Source: Bacteroidota bacterium (lineage in GTDB: Bacteria; Bacteroidota; Bacteroidia; Bacteroidales; UBA12077). From it: a stretch of 64,000 bases of DNA. How positions within the stretch are numbered: the first letter of the stretch is position 1; every line of letters begins with the position of its first letter. The notes under the pieces are model-generated. The model was not told the origin of the DNA and made no database searches. It was given only the letters and a program-made list of their open reading frames with translations. This document shows, one piece after another, positions 9,203 through 17,519 of the stretch. The stretch spans positions 1-64,000 of the forward strand of contig JAHLLG010000004.1 of the NCBI GenBank assembly GCA_020444275.1, in the 5' to 3' direction. The translations under genes and the position numbers were made by a program.

Positions 9203-9785
9203 ATACAATACATCCTGTAATCCAACCCACATAAATATGAAAAGGTTTATGGGTTTTTAGTTTTAATCGCGAATATCCTATAATTCCCGAGAGCAATACC
9301 GCAGCCATAATATAATATTCCATATTAACACTTAACCGAAAAGAAATAGCAACAAGTGCACCTGTTAATCCTCCAATACCAACAAGATGAGCGCTGATTT
9401 TCCATTTAAATGAGTATAAAAAAAGGATTGCTGCAGAAACCGTTGCTGCTAAAATAAATTTGGTAATGGTTTGTGGTGCACCAAGCCTGACAAGTAAAAA
9501 ATATCCAAAGAAAAATAGAGCTGAAGTTATAAAAAAAGGGACTAATCTTTCACGGTTGTTTTCCATTTGTACATTTTTAATGATTTTTTGAAAAATAAAA
9601 AATGGAACAAATGAAATGGGTAAAATTAAAGTACTTACACCAACAATTAGCAAGATAATCTTTTTAGCCTGAAAAGGAAGATACTCCAGCACTGATCCCG
9701 AATTATACAAAATAATAATTCCGATTGTTGGCAACAGGAGTGGATGTAAAAGTAGTGAAAATGTTTTTGCTAATGTTTTACCCAT
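9177..9785 (-). CDS. Polytopic membrane protein, PAP2-like
   Basis: A 202-residue protein with about six hydrophobic segments. It has remnants of the phosphatidic-acid phosphatase (PAP2) signature in order: RERLVPF (first motif), ISAHLVGIGG (in place of PSGH) and SRLKLKTHKPFH (SR-x5-H, but with His where HxxxD expects Asp). It may thus be a PAP2-fold lipid phosphatase variant or an inactive relative. It starts 1 bp after the rpoN stop, so it is the last gene of the asnS-rpoN run. Confidence 0.6.
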   Translation of the reverse strand: MGKTLAKTFSLLLHPLLLPTIGIIILYNSGSVLEYLPFQAKKIILLIVGVSTLILPISFVPFFIFQKIIKNVQMENNRERLVPFFITSALFFFGYFLLVRLGAPQTITKFILAATVSAAILFLYSFKWKISAHLVGIGGLTGALVAISFRLSVNMEYYIMAAVLLSGIIGYSRLKLKTHKPFHIYVGWITGCIVSILVISFF

Positions 9786-9786
9786 T

Positions 9787-11244
9787 TTATAACTCTTTTC
9801 TTAGTCGTGCAACAGGAATATTTAATTGCTCGCGGTATTTTGCTACTGTTCTCCGGGCAATTTTATATCCTTTTTCTTTCAAAATATTGGTTAACTTATC
9901 GTCGGTTAGTGGTTTTTTCTTATCCTCATTTTCAATGCACTCTTTCAGTATCGATTTTATTTCTCGGGTAGAAACCTCTTCACCTGATTCAGTTTGTAAA
10001 CCTTCTGAAAAGAAATATTTTAAGGAGTAAATACCAAAATGTGTTTGAATATATTTACTGTTAGCCACACGCGAAATGGTCGAAATATCTAGTCCGGTAC
10101 GTTCTGCAATATCTTTCAGTATCATTGGTTTTAGCTTCGATTCATCCCCTTCTAAGAAATATTCATATTGATATTCTATGATTGCATTCATTGTTAATAA
10201 CAGCGTGTTCTGTCTTTGTTTTATGGCATCAATAAACCACTTTGCCGAATCGAGCTTTTGTTTCATAAATGAAATAGCTTCCTTGTCGCTTTTTGTTTTT
10301 TCTTGCTTGCTCTTACTCGAGTAGGACTGAAGCATTTCTGTATACGTATAGCTAAGACGAAGATCAGGAACATTTCTTGCATTAAGAGAAAGCTGTAGAT
10401 CTCCTTCATTATTCTCCAAAATGAAATCAGGAATTAAAGTTTGGATGGATTGAGAACTGGATGAAAAACTACTTCCTGGTCTGGGATTTAGTTTTAAAAT
10501 CTCGTTCATAGCACTTTTTAACTGATCTTCTGTAATATTTAACCTGGTTTCGATCTTTTCGTAATGCTTTTTCGTGAATTCGTTAAAGTAATATTTAAGA
10601 ATTTTCCAGGCCAGATCAATTTCAGGCTGCTCTCTATCCTTATTTTGTATCTGAATTAATAAGCACTCCTGAAGATTCCGTGCACCAACACCTGCGGGTT
10701 CCAAATCCTGTATAATTCTTAAAACCTCTAACAGTTCATCTTCATCGGTTTCAATATTCTGAGAAAAGGCAAGATCATTGGCAACAGCTTCGAGTTTTCT
10801 GCGAACATAACCATCATCATCAAGGTTACCAATTAAATATGTTGCAAGAACTTCCTCTTTTTCGGTAAGATTTCTCAACCCCAGCTGATCCTGAAGGTGC
10901 TCATGGAAAGATATCCCAACAGAGAAGGGGATGTCTTCTTTTTTATCATCCTTAGAATAGTTGTTTGATGATAGTTTGTATGAAGGAATGTCCTCGTCAT
11001 TTAAATAATCGTCTAGAGAAAACTCATCAACATCATCATTTAGATTATCTTCATTAATTTCCTCCTCACCGTTATCACTATATTCCTCTTCTTCTTTCCC
11101 TTCTTCAAGCACAGGATTTTCTTCCAACTCCTTTTTTATCCTCTGTTCAAGCTGAATGGTAGGAATCTCCAGCAGCTTAATCATTTGGATTTGCTGAGGT
11201 GAAAGCTTTTGTAGTAATTTTTGTTGTAAACTTTGTTTTAACAT
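9787..11244 (-). CDS. rpoN: RNA polymerase sigma-54 factor
   Basis: 485 residues with the sigma-54 plan. An N-terminal Gln/Leu-rich activator-responsive region (QQKLLQKLSPQQIQMIKLLE) is followed by an acidic region II (about 50-95), the core-binding domain (about 110-300), a helix-turn-helix, and the C-terminal RpoN box (ARRTVAKYREQLNIP) that reads the -24 element. It directs transcription that needs AAA+ activators. No such activator is in the window. It lies 30 bp after asnS and 1 bp before the PAP2-like gene, so probably one transcript. Confidence 0.97.
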   Translation of the reverse strand: MLKQSLQQKLLQKLSPQQIQMIKLLEIPTIQLEQRIKKELEENPVLEEGKEEEEYSDNGEEEINEDNLNDDVDEFSLDDYLNDEDIPSYKLSSNNYSKDDKKEDIPFSVGISFHEHLQDQLGLRNLTEKEEVLATYLIGNLDDDGYVRRKLEAVANDLAFSQNIETDEDELLEVLRIIQDLEPAGVGARNLQECLLIQIQNKDREQPEIDLAWKILKYYFNEFTKKHYEKIETRLNITEDQLKSAMNEILKLNPRPGSSFSSSSQSIQTLIPDFILENNEGDLQLSLNARNVPDLRLSYTYTEMLQSYSSKSKQEKTKSDKEAISFMKQKLDSAKWFIDAIKQRQNTLLLTMNAIIEYQYEYFLEGDESKLKPMILKDIAERTGLDISTISRVANSKYIQTHFGIYSLKYFFSEGLQTESGEEVSTREIKSILKECIENEDKKKPLTDDKLTNILKEKGYKIARRTVAKYREQLNIPVARLRKEL

Positions 11245-11274
11245 TTCCTGTGCAAAATATTTGTTTAAATGTAA

Positions 11275-12720
11275 TTAAAATTCTGCATTCTTTGGTGTTC
11301 TCGGAAATGGAATTACATCTCTAATGTTCGACATGCCGGTTACAAATAACATAAGGCGCTCGAAACCCAGACCATATCCACTGTGTGGAACTGTTCCAAA
11401 CTTTCTGGTTTCTAAATACCACCACATGTCTTTTTCAGGGATATTCATTTCCTTTATTCTTGTTGAAAGCTTATCGTAATCCTCTTCTCTTTGCGATCCA
11501 CCAATAATTTCTCCTATTCCGGGGAATAAAATATCCATGGCACGAACTGTTTTCCCATCGTCGTTCTGTTTCATGTAAAAGGCTTTGATGTTTTTTGGAT
11601 AATCAACTAGAATAACGGGTTTTTTATAATGTTTTTCGACTAGATATCGTTCATGTTCTGATTGTAAATCAATTCCCCATTCAACCGGAAACTGGAATTT
11701 CCCTTTTTTAGCTGGTTTGGAGTTTTCTAAAACCTTTATAGCCTCAGTATATGTTAGTCGCTCAAAGTTACCTTTTAGTATAAATTCAAGTTTTTCGATT
11801 AATTTCATTTCAGATTTTTCGTTCTGAGGTTTGTTTTTTTCTTCCTCCAGAAGTCTGTTCTCCAGAAATTTAAGATCGTCCATACAATTGTCTAATGCAT
11901 ATTTAATCAGATACTTAAGCATATCTTCTGCTAAATCCATATTATCATGGATATCGTAAAAAGCCATTTCCGGCTCAATCATCCAGAATTCAGCTAAGTG
12001 TCTTGGAGTATTCGAGTTTTCTGCTCTAAATGTTGGTCCAAAAGTGTACACATTTGAAAGTGCTGTTGCTCCCAATTCTGCTTCTAACTGACCCGATACA
12101 GTAAGGTTAGTTTCTTTTCCAAAGAAATCTTCAGTAAAATTAATAGTTCCATCTTCACCTTTTGGTGGATTTTCAATATCCAGGGTCGATACTCTGAACA
12201 TTTCACCTGCTCCTTCGGCATCTGAACCAGTAATGATTGGTGAGTGTAGGTAGTAAAAGTTCTTGTCATTAAAGTATTTGTGAATAGCAAATGCCATAGC
12301 ATGCCGGATTCTAAATACTGCTCCAAACGTATTTGTGCGGAATCGTAAATGAGCAATTTCTCGCAAATACTCTAGAGAATGTCTTTTTTTCTGAAGCGGG
12401 TATTTTTCAGGGTCAGCAGTTCCGTAAATCTCAATTTCTTTTGCTTGAATTTCTACATTTTGCCCTTGTGCAACAGATTTAACAAGTAAACCATTTACAT
12501 TTACACTGGCACCAGTAGTTATATTTTTTACTATATTTTCATCAAAATTAGCAATGTCGATTACAACTTGAATATTATTAATTGTAGAACCATCGTTTAC
12601 AGCAACAAATGCAACCTGCTTATTTCCTCTCTTGGTTCTTACCCAACCTTTTACATTTACATCACGATCAACTTCAGTTGATTGCAATAAATCCTTAATA
12701 AAGCTTCTTCTTTTTTCCAT
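11275..12720 (-). CDS. asnS: Asparaginyl-tRNA synthetase
   Basis: 481 residues, class IIb aminoacyl-tRNA synthetase charging tRNA-Asn. There is an N-terminal OB-fold anticodon-binding domain (about 15-115, [23 protein letters not shown]). The catalytic core has motif 2 ([22 protein letters not shown]) and motif 3 ([13 protein letters not shown]). The absence of an extra GAD domain and the HLAEF/MIEPE context fit AsnRS rather than AspRS. It is the first gene of the asnS-rpoN-PAP2-like run; a TATTTTTG -7 candidate is just upstream. Confidence 0.97.
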   Translation of the reverse strand: MEKRRSFIKDLLQSTEVDRDVNVKGWVRTKRGNKQVAFVAVNDGSTINNIQVVIDIANFDENIVKNITTGASVNVNGLLVKSVAQGQNVEIQAKEIEIYGTADPEKYPLQKKRHSLEYLREIAHLRFRTNTFGAVFRIRHAMAFAIHKYFNDKNFYYLHSPIITGSDAEGAGEMFRVSTLDIENPPKGEDGTINFTEDFFGKETNLTVSGQLEAELGATALSNVYTFGPTFRAENSNTPRHLAEFWMIEPEMAFYDIHDNMDLAEDMLKYLIKYALDNCMDDLKFLENRLLEEEKNKPQNEKSEMKLIEKLEFILKGNFERLTYTEAIKVLENSKPAKKGKFQFPVEWGIDLQSEHERYLVEKHYKKPVILVDYPKNIKAFYMKQNDDGKTVRAMDILFPGIGEIIGGSQREEDYDKLSTRIKEMNIPEKDMWWYLETRKFGTVPHSGYGLGFERLMLFVTGMSNIRDVIPFPRTPKNAEF

Positions 12721-12745
12721 GAATCTTAGTCTATAATTAATCTCA

Positions 12746-12753
12746 CAAAAATA
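12746..12753 (-). promoter_or_regulatory. Candidate -7 element (TATTTTTG) upstream of asnS
   Basis: An exact TAnnTTTG match on the minus strand, 26 bases before the asnS ATG. No well-spaced TTG was seen at -33. Confidence 0.35.
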
Positions 12754-12937
12754 ATATTTTTCAATCGATATAAAATAGATTATACGTTATATAAAAGTAA
12801 AAATCAATTATAATATTTGATTTTTAGCATTAGATTTCGTATATTATTAACAAATTGATTTCTTACCTAAACCTCTTTGCTCGCTATTTAAAGGTAGGGT
12901 AAACATGTAATTCTAACCAAAATTAAATTAGATACTT

Positions 12938-13717
12938 ATGAAATGGAATATTAAAAATAATGTCTTTGACAACAGTGAAAAGAATGATAAATTGATGCTT
13001 GTTATTAACGACATCGTGGCTGAATTTGACAGACTTATTCCTGAGGGTCCGCCATTGGGGTTTAAAACGTTGGAAATAGTAAATGATGAGATTTCAGGAC
13101 CTACATTTTACTGGCCGTTGGGGCGTGATTTTTATAAAATTGCATTAAACATTACTGATTTAAATTACAATCAAATAGCATTTCAATTTACTCAGGAGCT
13201 ATGCAGAATTTATTGCGATCCTAGAATGAGAAGTTGGTTTATTCAGTTGTTAAGTCATATCTCCGCATTATATGCTCTGGATTATTTAGGTCATAAATGG
13301 GAAAATAAACCACCAAATGATGAGTTAAAAGATTATTGGTATAATTTCGATTCATATAAAAGTAATCTCTTAGGAGCAGCCTTTAGTAAAGTAGATATAG
13401 TAAAATATCAGGTTGCTAATGAGTGGGTGCAATATCAGGTTAATAAATTAAGACGAAATGATAAGCTTAATCGAGGTAAGTTGCTGATTATTGCTTATGA
13501 GTTACTCCCAATGTTTAAAGATAATGAGAAAAGTTGGCTGATTTTGCCCTATGTGGGTAAATGTTCAGTTCCTCCACCACCAGAGAATGCAAACGAAATT
13601 GTTGCTGATAGAGACACTGAGCCCGACTTTGAAAAATTAATAAAAGAGTTGCCACAAGAAACTATGGAGTTTGCTAATAAATTTTACGATAAAATAGGAG
13701 CCCGGGAGTATATTTAA
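12938..13717 (+). CDS. Hypothetical protein resembling an inactive zinc-metallopeptidase
   Basis: 259 residues, no signal peptide. I do not recognise a named family with certainty. The segment IAFQFTQELCRIYCDPR lines up with the HExxH helix of gluzincin-like bacterial proteins (xxFxHExxHxx), but both His positions are Gln and Arg (QELCR). The following WFIQLLSHISALYALDYLGHKWENKPP resembles the second helix of those proteins (WFEExLCExASLxxLxxxAxxW), again with the Glu ligands replaced. This suggests a metallopeptidase fold without a zinc site. The family link is from memory of sequence patterns and is inference. It stands alone, upstream of the Usp gene. Confidence 0.55.
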   Translation: MKWNIKNNVFDNSEKNDKLMLVINDIVAEFDRLIPEGPPLGFKTLEIVNDEISGPTFYWPLGRDFYKIALNITDLNYNQIAFQFTQELCRIYCDPRMRSWFIQLLSHISALYALDYLGHKWENKPPNDELKDYWYNFDSYKSNLLGAAFSKVDIVKYQVANEWVQYQVNKLRRNDKLNRGKLLIIAYELLPMFKDNEKSWLILPYVGKCSVPPPPENANEIVADRDTEPDFEKLIKELPQETMEFANKFYDKIGAREYI

Positions 13718-13772
13718 TTATTAGCCGAATATATTGTACAGAGTTCTTTAATAACTTATAAAACGTAAGGCT

Positions 13773-14894
13773 ATGGAAGACAAATTAATTACAATTGCGG
13801 TTCATAATTATTCAAGAGCTGAAATATTAAGAACGCGGCTAGAGGCCGAAGGTATCCAGTGTTATCTTAAAAATATTAACCTAATTCACTCAGTTGTTTC
13901 GGGAGGTGTAAAAGTTAGGGTAAATTCAAAAGATTTAGATAAGGCACTTCGAGTTGTTGAAAAGGTAAGCGAGCAGTTTAGAGACGAATACGAAAATGAG
14001 GTAGAACAAGAAAATAGTGTTCAACGCATATTAGTTCCCATTGATTTTAGCGATTACTCAGTAAATGCATGCCGTTATGCTATTGGTTTGGCCGAAAAGC
14101 TTAATGCTGAAATTAAGCTTATGCATGTTTATTATAATCCTGTTGTTAACTCTATGCCATTAACTGATACGTATTACTATCAGGTGAATATGGACGAGAT
14201 TATCAGAGAAATTGAGTTGAGAGCAAAAAGTAACATGGAAGAGTTTTACAGTGATCTGAAGGAAAAGATAGAAAAGGATGGTATAAAAGGAGTAAAACTG
14301 GATTATGCTTTGGTTAGAGGAATTGCCAGCGAAGAAATCATTACCGAAAGCGAAAAGTATAACCCTGATGTTATTATTATAGGAACACGCGGTCAGGGTG
14401 AGCGAGAAAACGATTTAATTGGTAGCGTAACGGCTAAAATTATTGAAGACACAAAGGTTCCGGTTCTTGTTATTCCTGAGGATTCCTTATATGAGGGTAT
14501 TGCAACAATTAATATTATGTATGCAACAAACTTTGATGATTCAGATTATAAGGCACTTAAAAAGTTAATGTACATTATGTCACCGTTTGAATTTCGACTT
14601 CATTGTGTGCATATCGGAATTAAGGATAACAACTTTTGGGATAAAGCAAAGATGAGTAACCTAAAAGAAAAATTATTTGAACAATATCCTGATTATGAAA
14701 TTGAATGCAGCCTGATTGAAGAAGATGACTTTTTTAAAGCAATACAGGAGTTTATTCGCGAAAAACGAATTGATATCATTTCTCTGGTAACCCATAAACG
14801 TACATTAATTTCCAAACTATTAAATCCAAGTGTAGCCAGAAAAGTATTATTTCATACCAATATACCTTTTTTGGTTTTTCACTCCGATAAATAG
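13773..14894 (+). CDS. DUF2007 - universal stress protein fusion (two Usp domains)
   Basis: 373 residues in three parts. Residues about 4-68 are a DUF2007 signal-transducer-like domain (HNYSRAEILRTRLEAEGIQCYLKN, then DLDKALRVVEK). Residues about 84-238 are a UspA domain with ATP-binding signature GTRGQGERENDLIGSVTAKI (GxxG-x9-G[ST]) and the opening RILVPIDFSDYSVNACRYA. Residues about 243-372 are a second, degenerate Usp domain lacking that glycine motif. Usp proteins bind ATP/AMP and act in stress survival; DUF2007 has no firm function. The 3' end overlaps ispD by 16 bp in convergent orientation. Confidence 0.85.
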   Translation: MEDKLITIAVHNYSRAEILRTRLEAEGIQCYLKNINLIHSVVSGGVKVRVNSKDLDKALRVVEKVSEQFRDEYENEVEQENSVQRILVPIDFSDYSVNACRYAIGLAEKLNAEIKLMHVYYNPVVNSMPLTDTYYYQVNMDEIIREIELRAKSNMEEFYSDLKEKIEKDGIKGVKLDYALVRGIASEEIITESEKYNPDVIIIGTRGQGERENDLIGSVTAKIIEDTKVPVLVIPEDSLYEGIATINIMYATNFDDSDYKALKKLMYIMSPFEFRLHCVHIGIKDNNFWDKAKMSNLKEKLFEQYPDYEIECSLIEEDDFFKAIQEFIREKRIDIISLVTHKRTLISKLLNPSVARKVLFHTNIPFLVFHSDK

Positions 14895-15553
14895 TCTGCT
14901 AAAGCTTCGGCAATTTTGAGGTCTTTTTTTGTTGTTATTTTAATGTTTTCCGGATTTCCTGGAACTAAATTGATTTTAATTCCTAATTTTTCCACAACAC
15001 TGGCATCATCTGTAAATGACTCTTCCCAGTTTTGTGTATAAGCTTCTTTTATAAGTTTGCAACTGAATGTTTGCGGGGTTTGAATACTTTTTAGTTTTGT
15101 TCTATCTACTCTTTGGTTTTTATCGGAATCAACATATCTTAAAGAATCATAAATGTCTGTATAGGGAATTGCATTTCCATAACGTTCTGCTGTTTTAAAT
15201 GTCTGAGCTATTGTTTCCTGGCTAACCAGAGGCCGCACACCATCATGTATTGCTACAATACCATCATCAGCAATTACTTTTAAGGCATTTTGAATAGAGT
15301 GAAACCTGGTTTTTCCTCCTTCTACTATAGTATGTTTAATTGTAAAATTATTTTCTTTCATTATTTCCTTCCAATATGAAATATGATTATTTGGTAGGGT
15401 CAAAACGATAGTTATTTGGTTATCGAAAGTATAAAAGGCTCGTATGCTTTTTATTAAAATAATATCATTATGAATAGAAAGAAACTGTTTAGGTATTTCA
15501 CTTGCCATTCTTTGGCCAGAACCTCCAGCAGTTATGATTACAAATCTTTTCAT
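14879..15553 (-). CDS. ispD: 2-C-methyl-D-erythritol 4-phosphate cytidylyltransferase
   Basis: About 224 residues. It makes CDP-methylerythritol in the non-mevalonate isoprenoid pathway. Visible are the CTP-binding loop (ITAGGSGQRMASEIPKQFL), VAIHDGVRPLVS, KSIQTPQTF and the C-terminal FTDDASVVEKLG and NPENIKITTKKDL. The start is placed at ATG 15553, directly before the conserved FVIITAGG; an upstream in-frame ATG at 15574 would add seven residues with no counterpart in the family. No other isoprenoid gene is in the window. Confidence 0.94.
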   Translation of the reverse strand: MKRFVIITAGGSGQRMASEIPKQFLSIHNDIILIKSIRAFYTFDNQITIVLTLPNNHISYWKEIMKENNFTIKHTIVEGGKTRFHSIQNALKVIADDGIVAIHDGVRPLVSQETIAQTFKTAERYGNAIPYTDIYDSLRYVDSDKNQRVDRTKLKSIQTPQTFSCKLIKEAYTQNWEESFTDDASVVEKLGIKINLVPGNPENIKITTKKDLKIAEALADYLSE

Positions 15554-15683
15554 GGGTAAGAATGTTTCGCTCAAAGTTAGTTATAATAACTTGTCTTAAC
15601 AATATCGGTATTATTGTATTAGTTTATTATATTTGTACTAGTCAAAAAAAATACTGATAATTTTTTATTTAAATTTATAGTAT

Positions 15684-15691
15684 TATATTTG
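15684..15691 (+). promoter_or_regulatory. Candidate -7 element (TATATTTG) of the tetR gene
   Basis: An exact TAnnTTTG match 3 bp before operator 1, so a repressor bound there would cover the start of transcription. A second TATATTTG lies at 15628-15635. Confidence 0.45.
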
Positions 15692-15694
15692 CAT

Positions 15695-15708
15695 ACCAAA
15701 CGGTCGGT
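15695..15708. promoter_or_regulatory. TetR-type operator 1 (ACCAAACGGTCGGT)
   Basis: This site between the -7 element and the tetR ATG (15714) matches ACCRRACGGTMGGW, the same 14-bp pattern found twice more at 16338 and 16407. The half-site spacing is typical of TetR/AcrR operators. It implies autorepression. Confidence 0.65.
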
Positions 15709-15713
15709 TTTAT

Positions 15714-16316
15714 ATGAGTCCAACAAAGGAACATATTATATTAACAGCATTTAGGTTATTTCTTCAGAAGGGATATCGAGAAGTTACAATGAGTATGCTT
15801 GTAAAAGCTACAGGGTTATCCAAAGGGGCTTTTTATCACTATTTTGAAAATAAGGAACAGCTTTTTATAGAAACATTAGATAATTTGTTTTTTTCATTAT
15901 CGCCATTTAACAGTGAAATGATTGTTAATCCCGAAGTGTCATTTTACGAATATATGGAAATGTATATTGAAAATGGTCAAAAAATGGCAAAAATGATTGC
16001 AAGTTATGTTGGAGAAGAATCTTCGGGAATGGGTTATTACAGGTTAATGCTTGATGTAGCGAATTATGCACCCGATTTTCATAAAAAAGTTGAGGAGTCG
16101 AATCAAAACGAGCTGGAATTTTGGAAAAAGATTGTAGATAATGGCATTAATCGGGGAGAACTTAAATCGGAGTTAGATAGAGAAGTTTTGGCTAATCATT
16201 TTCAGTGGTTGCAAGATGGTATAGCTATAAATTCTATATTTTCAGGAAATCCGAAATCGTTATATGAAAATTTAGAAAGAGCATTTAAACAATTATATCA
16301 ATGTATAAAAAAGTAA
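15714..16316 (+). CDS. TetR/AcrR family transcriptional regulator
   Basis: 200 residues with a classic TetR DNA-binding domain (about 6-52: ILTAFRLFLQKGYREVTMSMLVKATGLSKGAFYHYFENKEQLF). The ligand-binding half is variable, Phe/Met-rich and all-helical. It probably represses itself and the downstream acyl-carrier-like operon: one operator-like palindrome sits 5 bp before its ATG and two more lie between its stop and the next gene. The ligand is unknown. The acyl-carrier-like and acyl-CoA synthetase neighbours make a fatty-acid-type effector plausible, which is inference. Confidence 0.92.
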   Translation: MSPTKEHIILTAFRLFLQKGYREVTMSMLVKATGLSKGAFYHYFENKEQLFIETLDNLFFSLSPFNSEMIVNPEVSFYEYMEMYIENGQKMAKMIASYVGEESSGMGYYRLMLDVANYAPDFHKKVEESNQNELEFWKKIVDNGINRGELKSELDREVLANHFQWLQDGIAINSIFSGNPKSLYENLERAFKQLYQCIKK

Positions 16317-16337
16317 AAAAAATTTACAAGAAAACAT

Positions 16338-16351
16338 ACCGGACGGTAGGT
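16338..16351. promoter_or_regulatory. TetR-type operator 2 (ACCGGACGGTAGGT)
   Basis: Same 14-bp pattern as operators 1 and 3, with flanks extending the symmetry (ATACC at 16336-16340, GGTAT at 16349-16353). It lies about where the -33 region of the next promoter should be. Confidence 0.6.
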
Positions 16352-16372
16352 ATATGATAATCGACGTATATG

Positions 16373-16380
16373 TAACTTAG
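16373..16380 (+). promoter_or_regulatory. Candidate -7 element (TAACTTAG) for the acyl-carrier-like operon
   Basis: One mismatch to TAnnTTTG. Operators 2 and 3 lie on either side of it, which fits repression of this promoter. Confidence 0.35.
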
Positions 16381-16406
16381 CAAAATATTTTTTTATTACA
16401 TAAAAG

Positions 16407-16420
16407 ACCGAACGGTCGGA
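16407..16420. promoter_or_regulatory. TetR-type operator 3 (ACCGAACGGTCGGA)
   Basis: The most symmetric copy (CCGAACGGTCGG), 11 bp before the ATG of the acyl-carrier-like gene and downstream of its presumed transcription start. Confidence 0.65.
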
Positions 16421-16431
16421 ATAAATTGGTT

Positions 16432-16671
16432 ATGAAAAATGTAGAACAAAGATTAAAAAGAGTATTGGTTGATTACGGAATCGACCAAAGAAAAATTTCG
16501 AAAGAAAGTGATTACTATTTCGATTTGAACCTTAATATGCTCGATTTGATGGGGTTAGCCAAGAAAATTCAACACGAATTCCTGGTTACAATTCCGGATA
16601 ATGAGTTGTTACGTATGGAATGTATTGCTGATACCATATACTTTTTAGAAAGAAAATCTATTAGGTGTTAG
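16432..16671 (+). CDS. Acyl-carrier-protein-like protein lacking the phosphopantetheine serine
   Basis: 79 residues with the size and pattern of an acyl carrier protein. Helix I is VEQRLKRVLVDYGID. The segment before helix II, FDLNLNMLDLMGL, aligns with the canonical DLGADSLDxVEL, and the C-terminal part has EFLVTIPDNEL and IADTIYFLE. At the position of the serine that receives 4'-phosphopantetheine the codon is ATG (Met), so it cannot be a normal holo-ACP; it may be a scaffold or regulatory ACP homologue. The start is ATG 16432, not the in-frame TTG at 16426. It is the first gene of the TetR-controlled operon, 30 bp before the phosphoesterase. Confidence 0.7.
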   Translation: MKNVEQRLKRVLVDYGIDQRKISKESDYYFDLNLNMLDLMGLAKKIQHEFLVTIPDNELLRMECIADTIYFLERKSIRC

Positions 16672-16701
16672 CCTAAGTATGTAAATAATAAATTAATAGT
16701 T

Positions 16702-17514
16702 ATGAAAAAGATAAATAAAATATTTACGATGTTAATTATCTTTCTAATTGTTTTAATAACAGGAAGTTGTGAGGAGTACTTCGAGTATAGTCCTTATGCT
16801 GCGAATGTTAAAAGTGAGTATAAATACACATTTGATAAAAATTTAGAAATGCTTAATGAAAGCGATACAGCTCAGAAAAACGTAGTCAAGATTGCTGTTA
16901 TTTCTGATTCACATTATAATTATCATGAGCTAAATGAGGCTATTGTAAATATTAATTCTAGAAATGATATAGATTTTGTTATAGCAAATGGAGATATCTC
17001 TGATCATGGCTACATAAAGGAGTTTGAGCTTTTTCATGATCAGATGGAAAGCTTGACTGTGCCCTATTTTACGGTAATTGGAAATCATGATTACAGATCG
17101 AACGGGGAAGATATCTATAAAACTATGTATGGTGATTATAATAAAACCATAATATTTAATAATATGCTTTTTGTGTTATTTGATGATGTGTTCTGGGAAA
17201 GCAATAAAATTCCCGATTTTACATGGTTAGAAAATAAACTGGCTGAGTCGGATAATTATGACAGAACTTTTGTGCTAGCTCATATACCACCATATAGCCA
17301 TCAATTTACTGATGAAAGTGAAAATTTATACTGCGATTTAATGCGAAGGTATAATGTGGATCTATCTATTCATGGACATGTACATAAGTTTTCTTATGAC
17401 GATTATTATCACGATGGAATGAATTATACTACTATTGGAACAATCATAGATAAGGAATATGGAATCATTACAATGTATGATGATCGGGTAGTAGTTGAAT
17501 CAATTAATTATTAA
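16702..17514 (+). CDS. Metallophosphoesterase lipoprotein (calcineurin-like)
   Basis: 270 residues. An N-terminal lipoprotein signal ends at TGSC (Cys about 23), so it is membrane-anchored outside the cytoplasm. The dinuclear metal motifs are all there in order: D-x-H (VISDSHYN), GD (VIANGDISDHG), GNHD (VIGNHDYRS), H (VLAHIPPYSH) and GHxH (SIHGHVHKF). It should hydrolyse a phosphomonoester or phosphodiester in the periplasm or at the surface; the substrate is unknown. It lies between the ACP-like gene and an outer-membrane protein 5 bp downstream, so probably one operon under the TetR protein. Confidence 0.88.
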   Translation: MKKINKIFTMLIIFLIVLITGSCEEYFEYSPYAANVKSEYKYTFDKNLEMLNESDTAQKNVVKIAVISDSHYNYHELNEAIVNINSRNDIDFVIANGDISDHGYIKEFELFHDQMESLTVPYFTVIGNHDYRSNGEDIYKTMYGDYNKTIIFNNMLFVLFDDVFWESNKIPDFTWLENKLAESDNYDRTFVLAHIPPYSHQFTDESENLYCDLMRRYNVDLSIHGHVHKFSYDDYYHDGMNYTTIGTIIDKEYGIITMYDDRVVVESINY

Positions 17515-17519
17515 GAGCT

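Noticed and set aside
9725-10030. Plus-strand 101-codon ORF opposite rpoN
   Set aside because: It spans the end of two genuine minus-strand genes and looks like a shadow.
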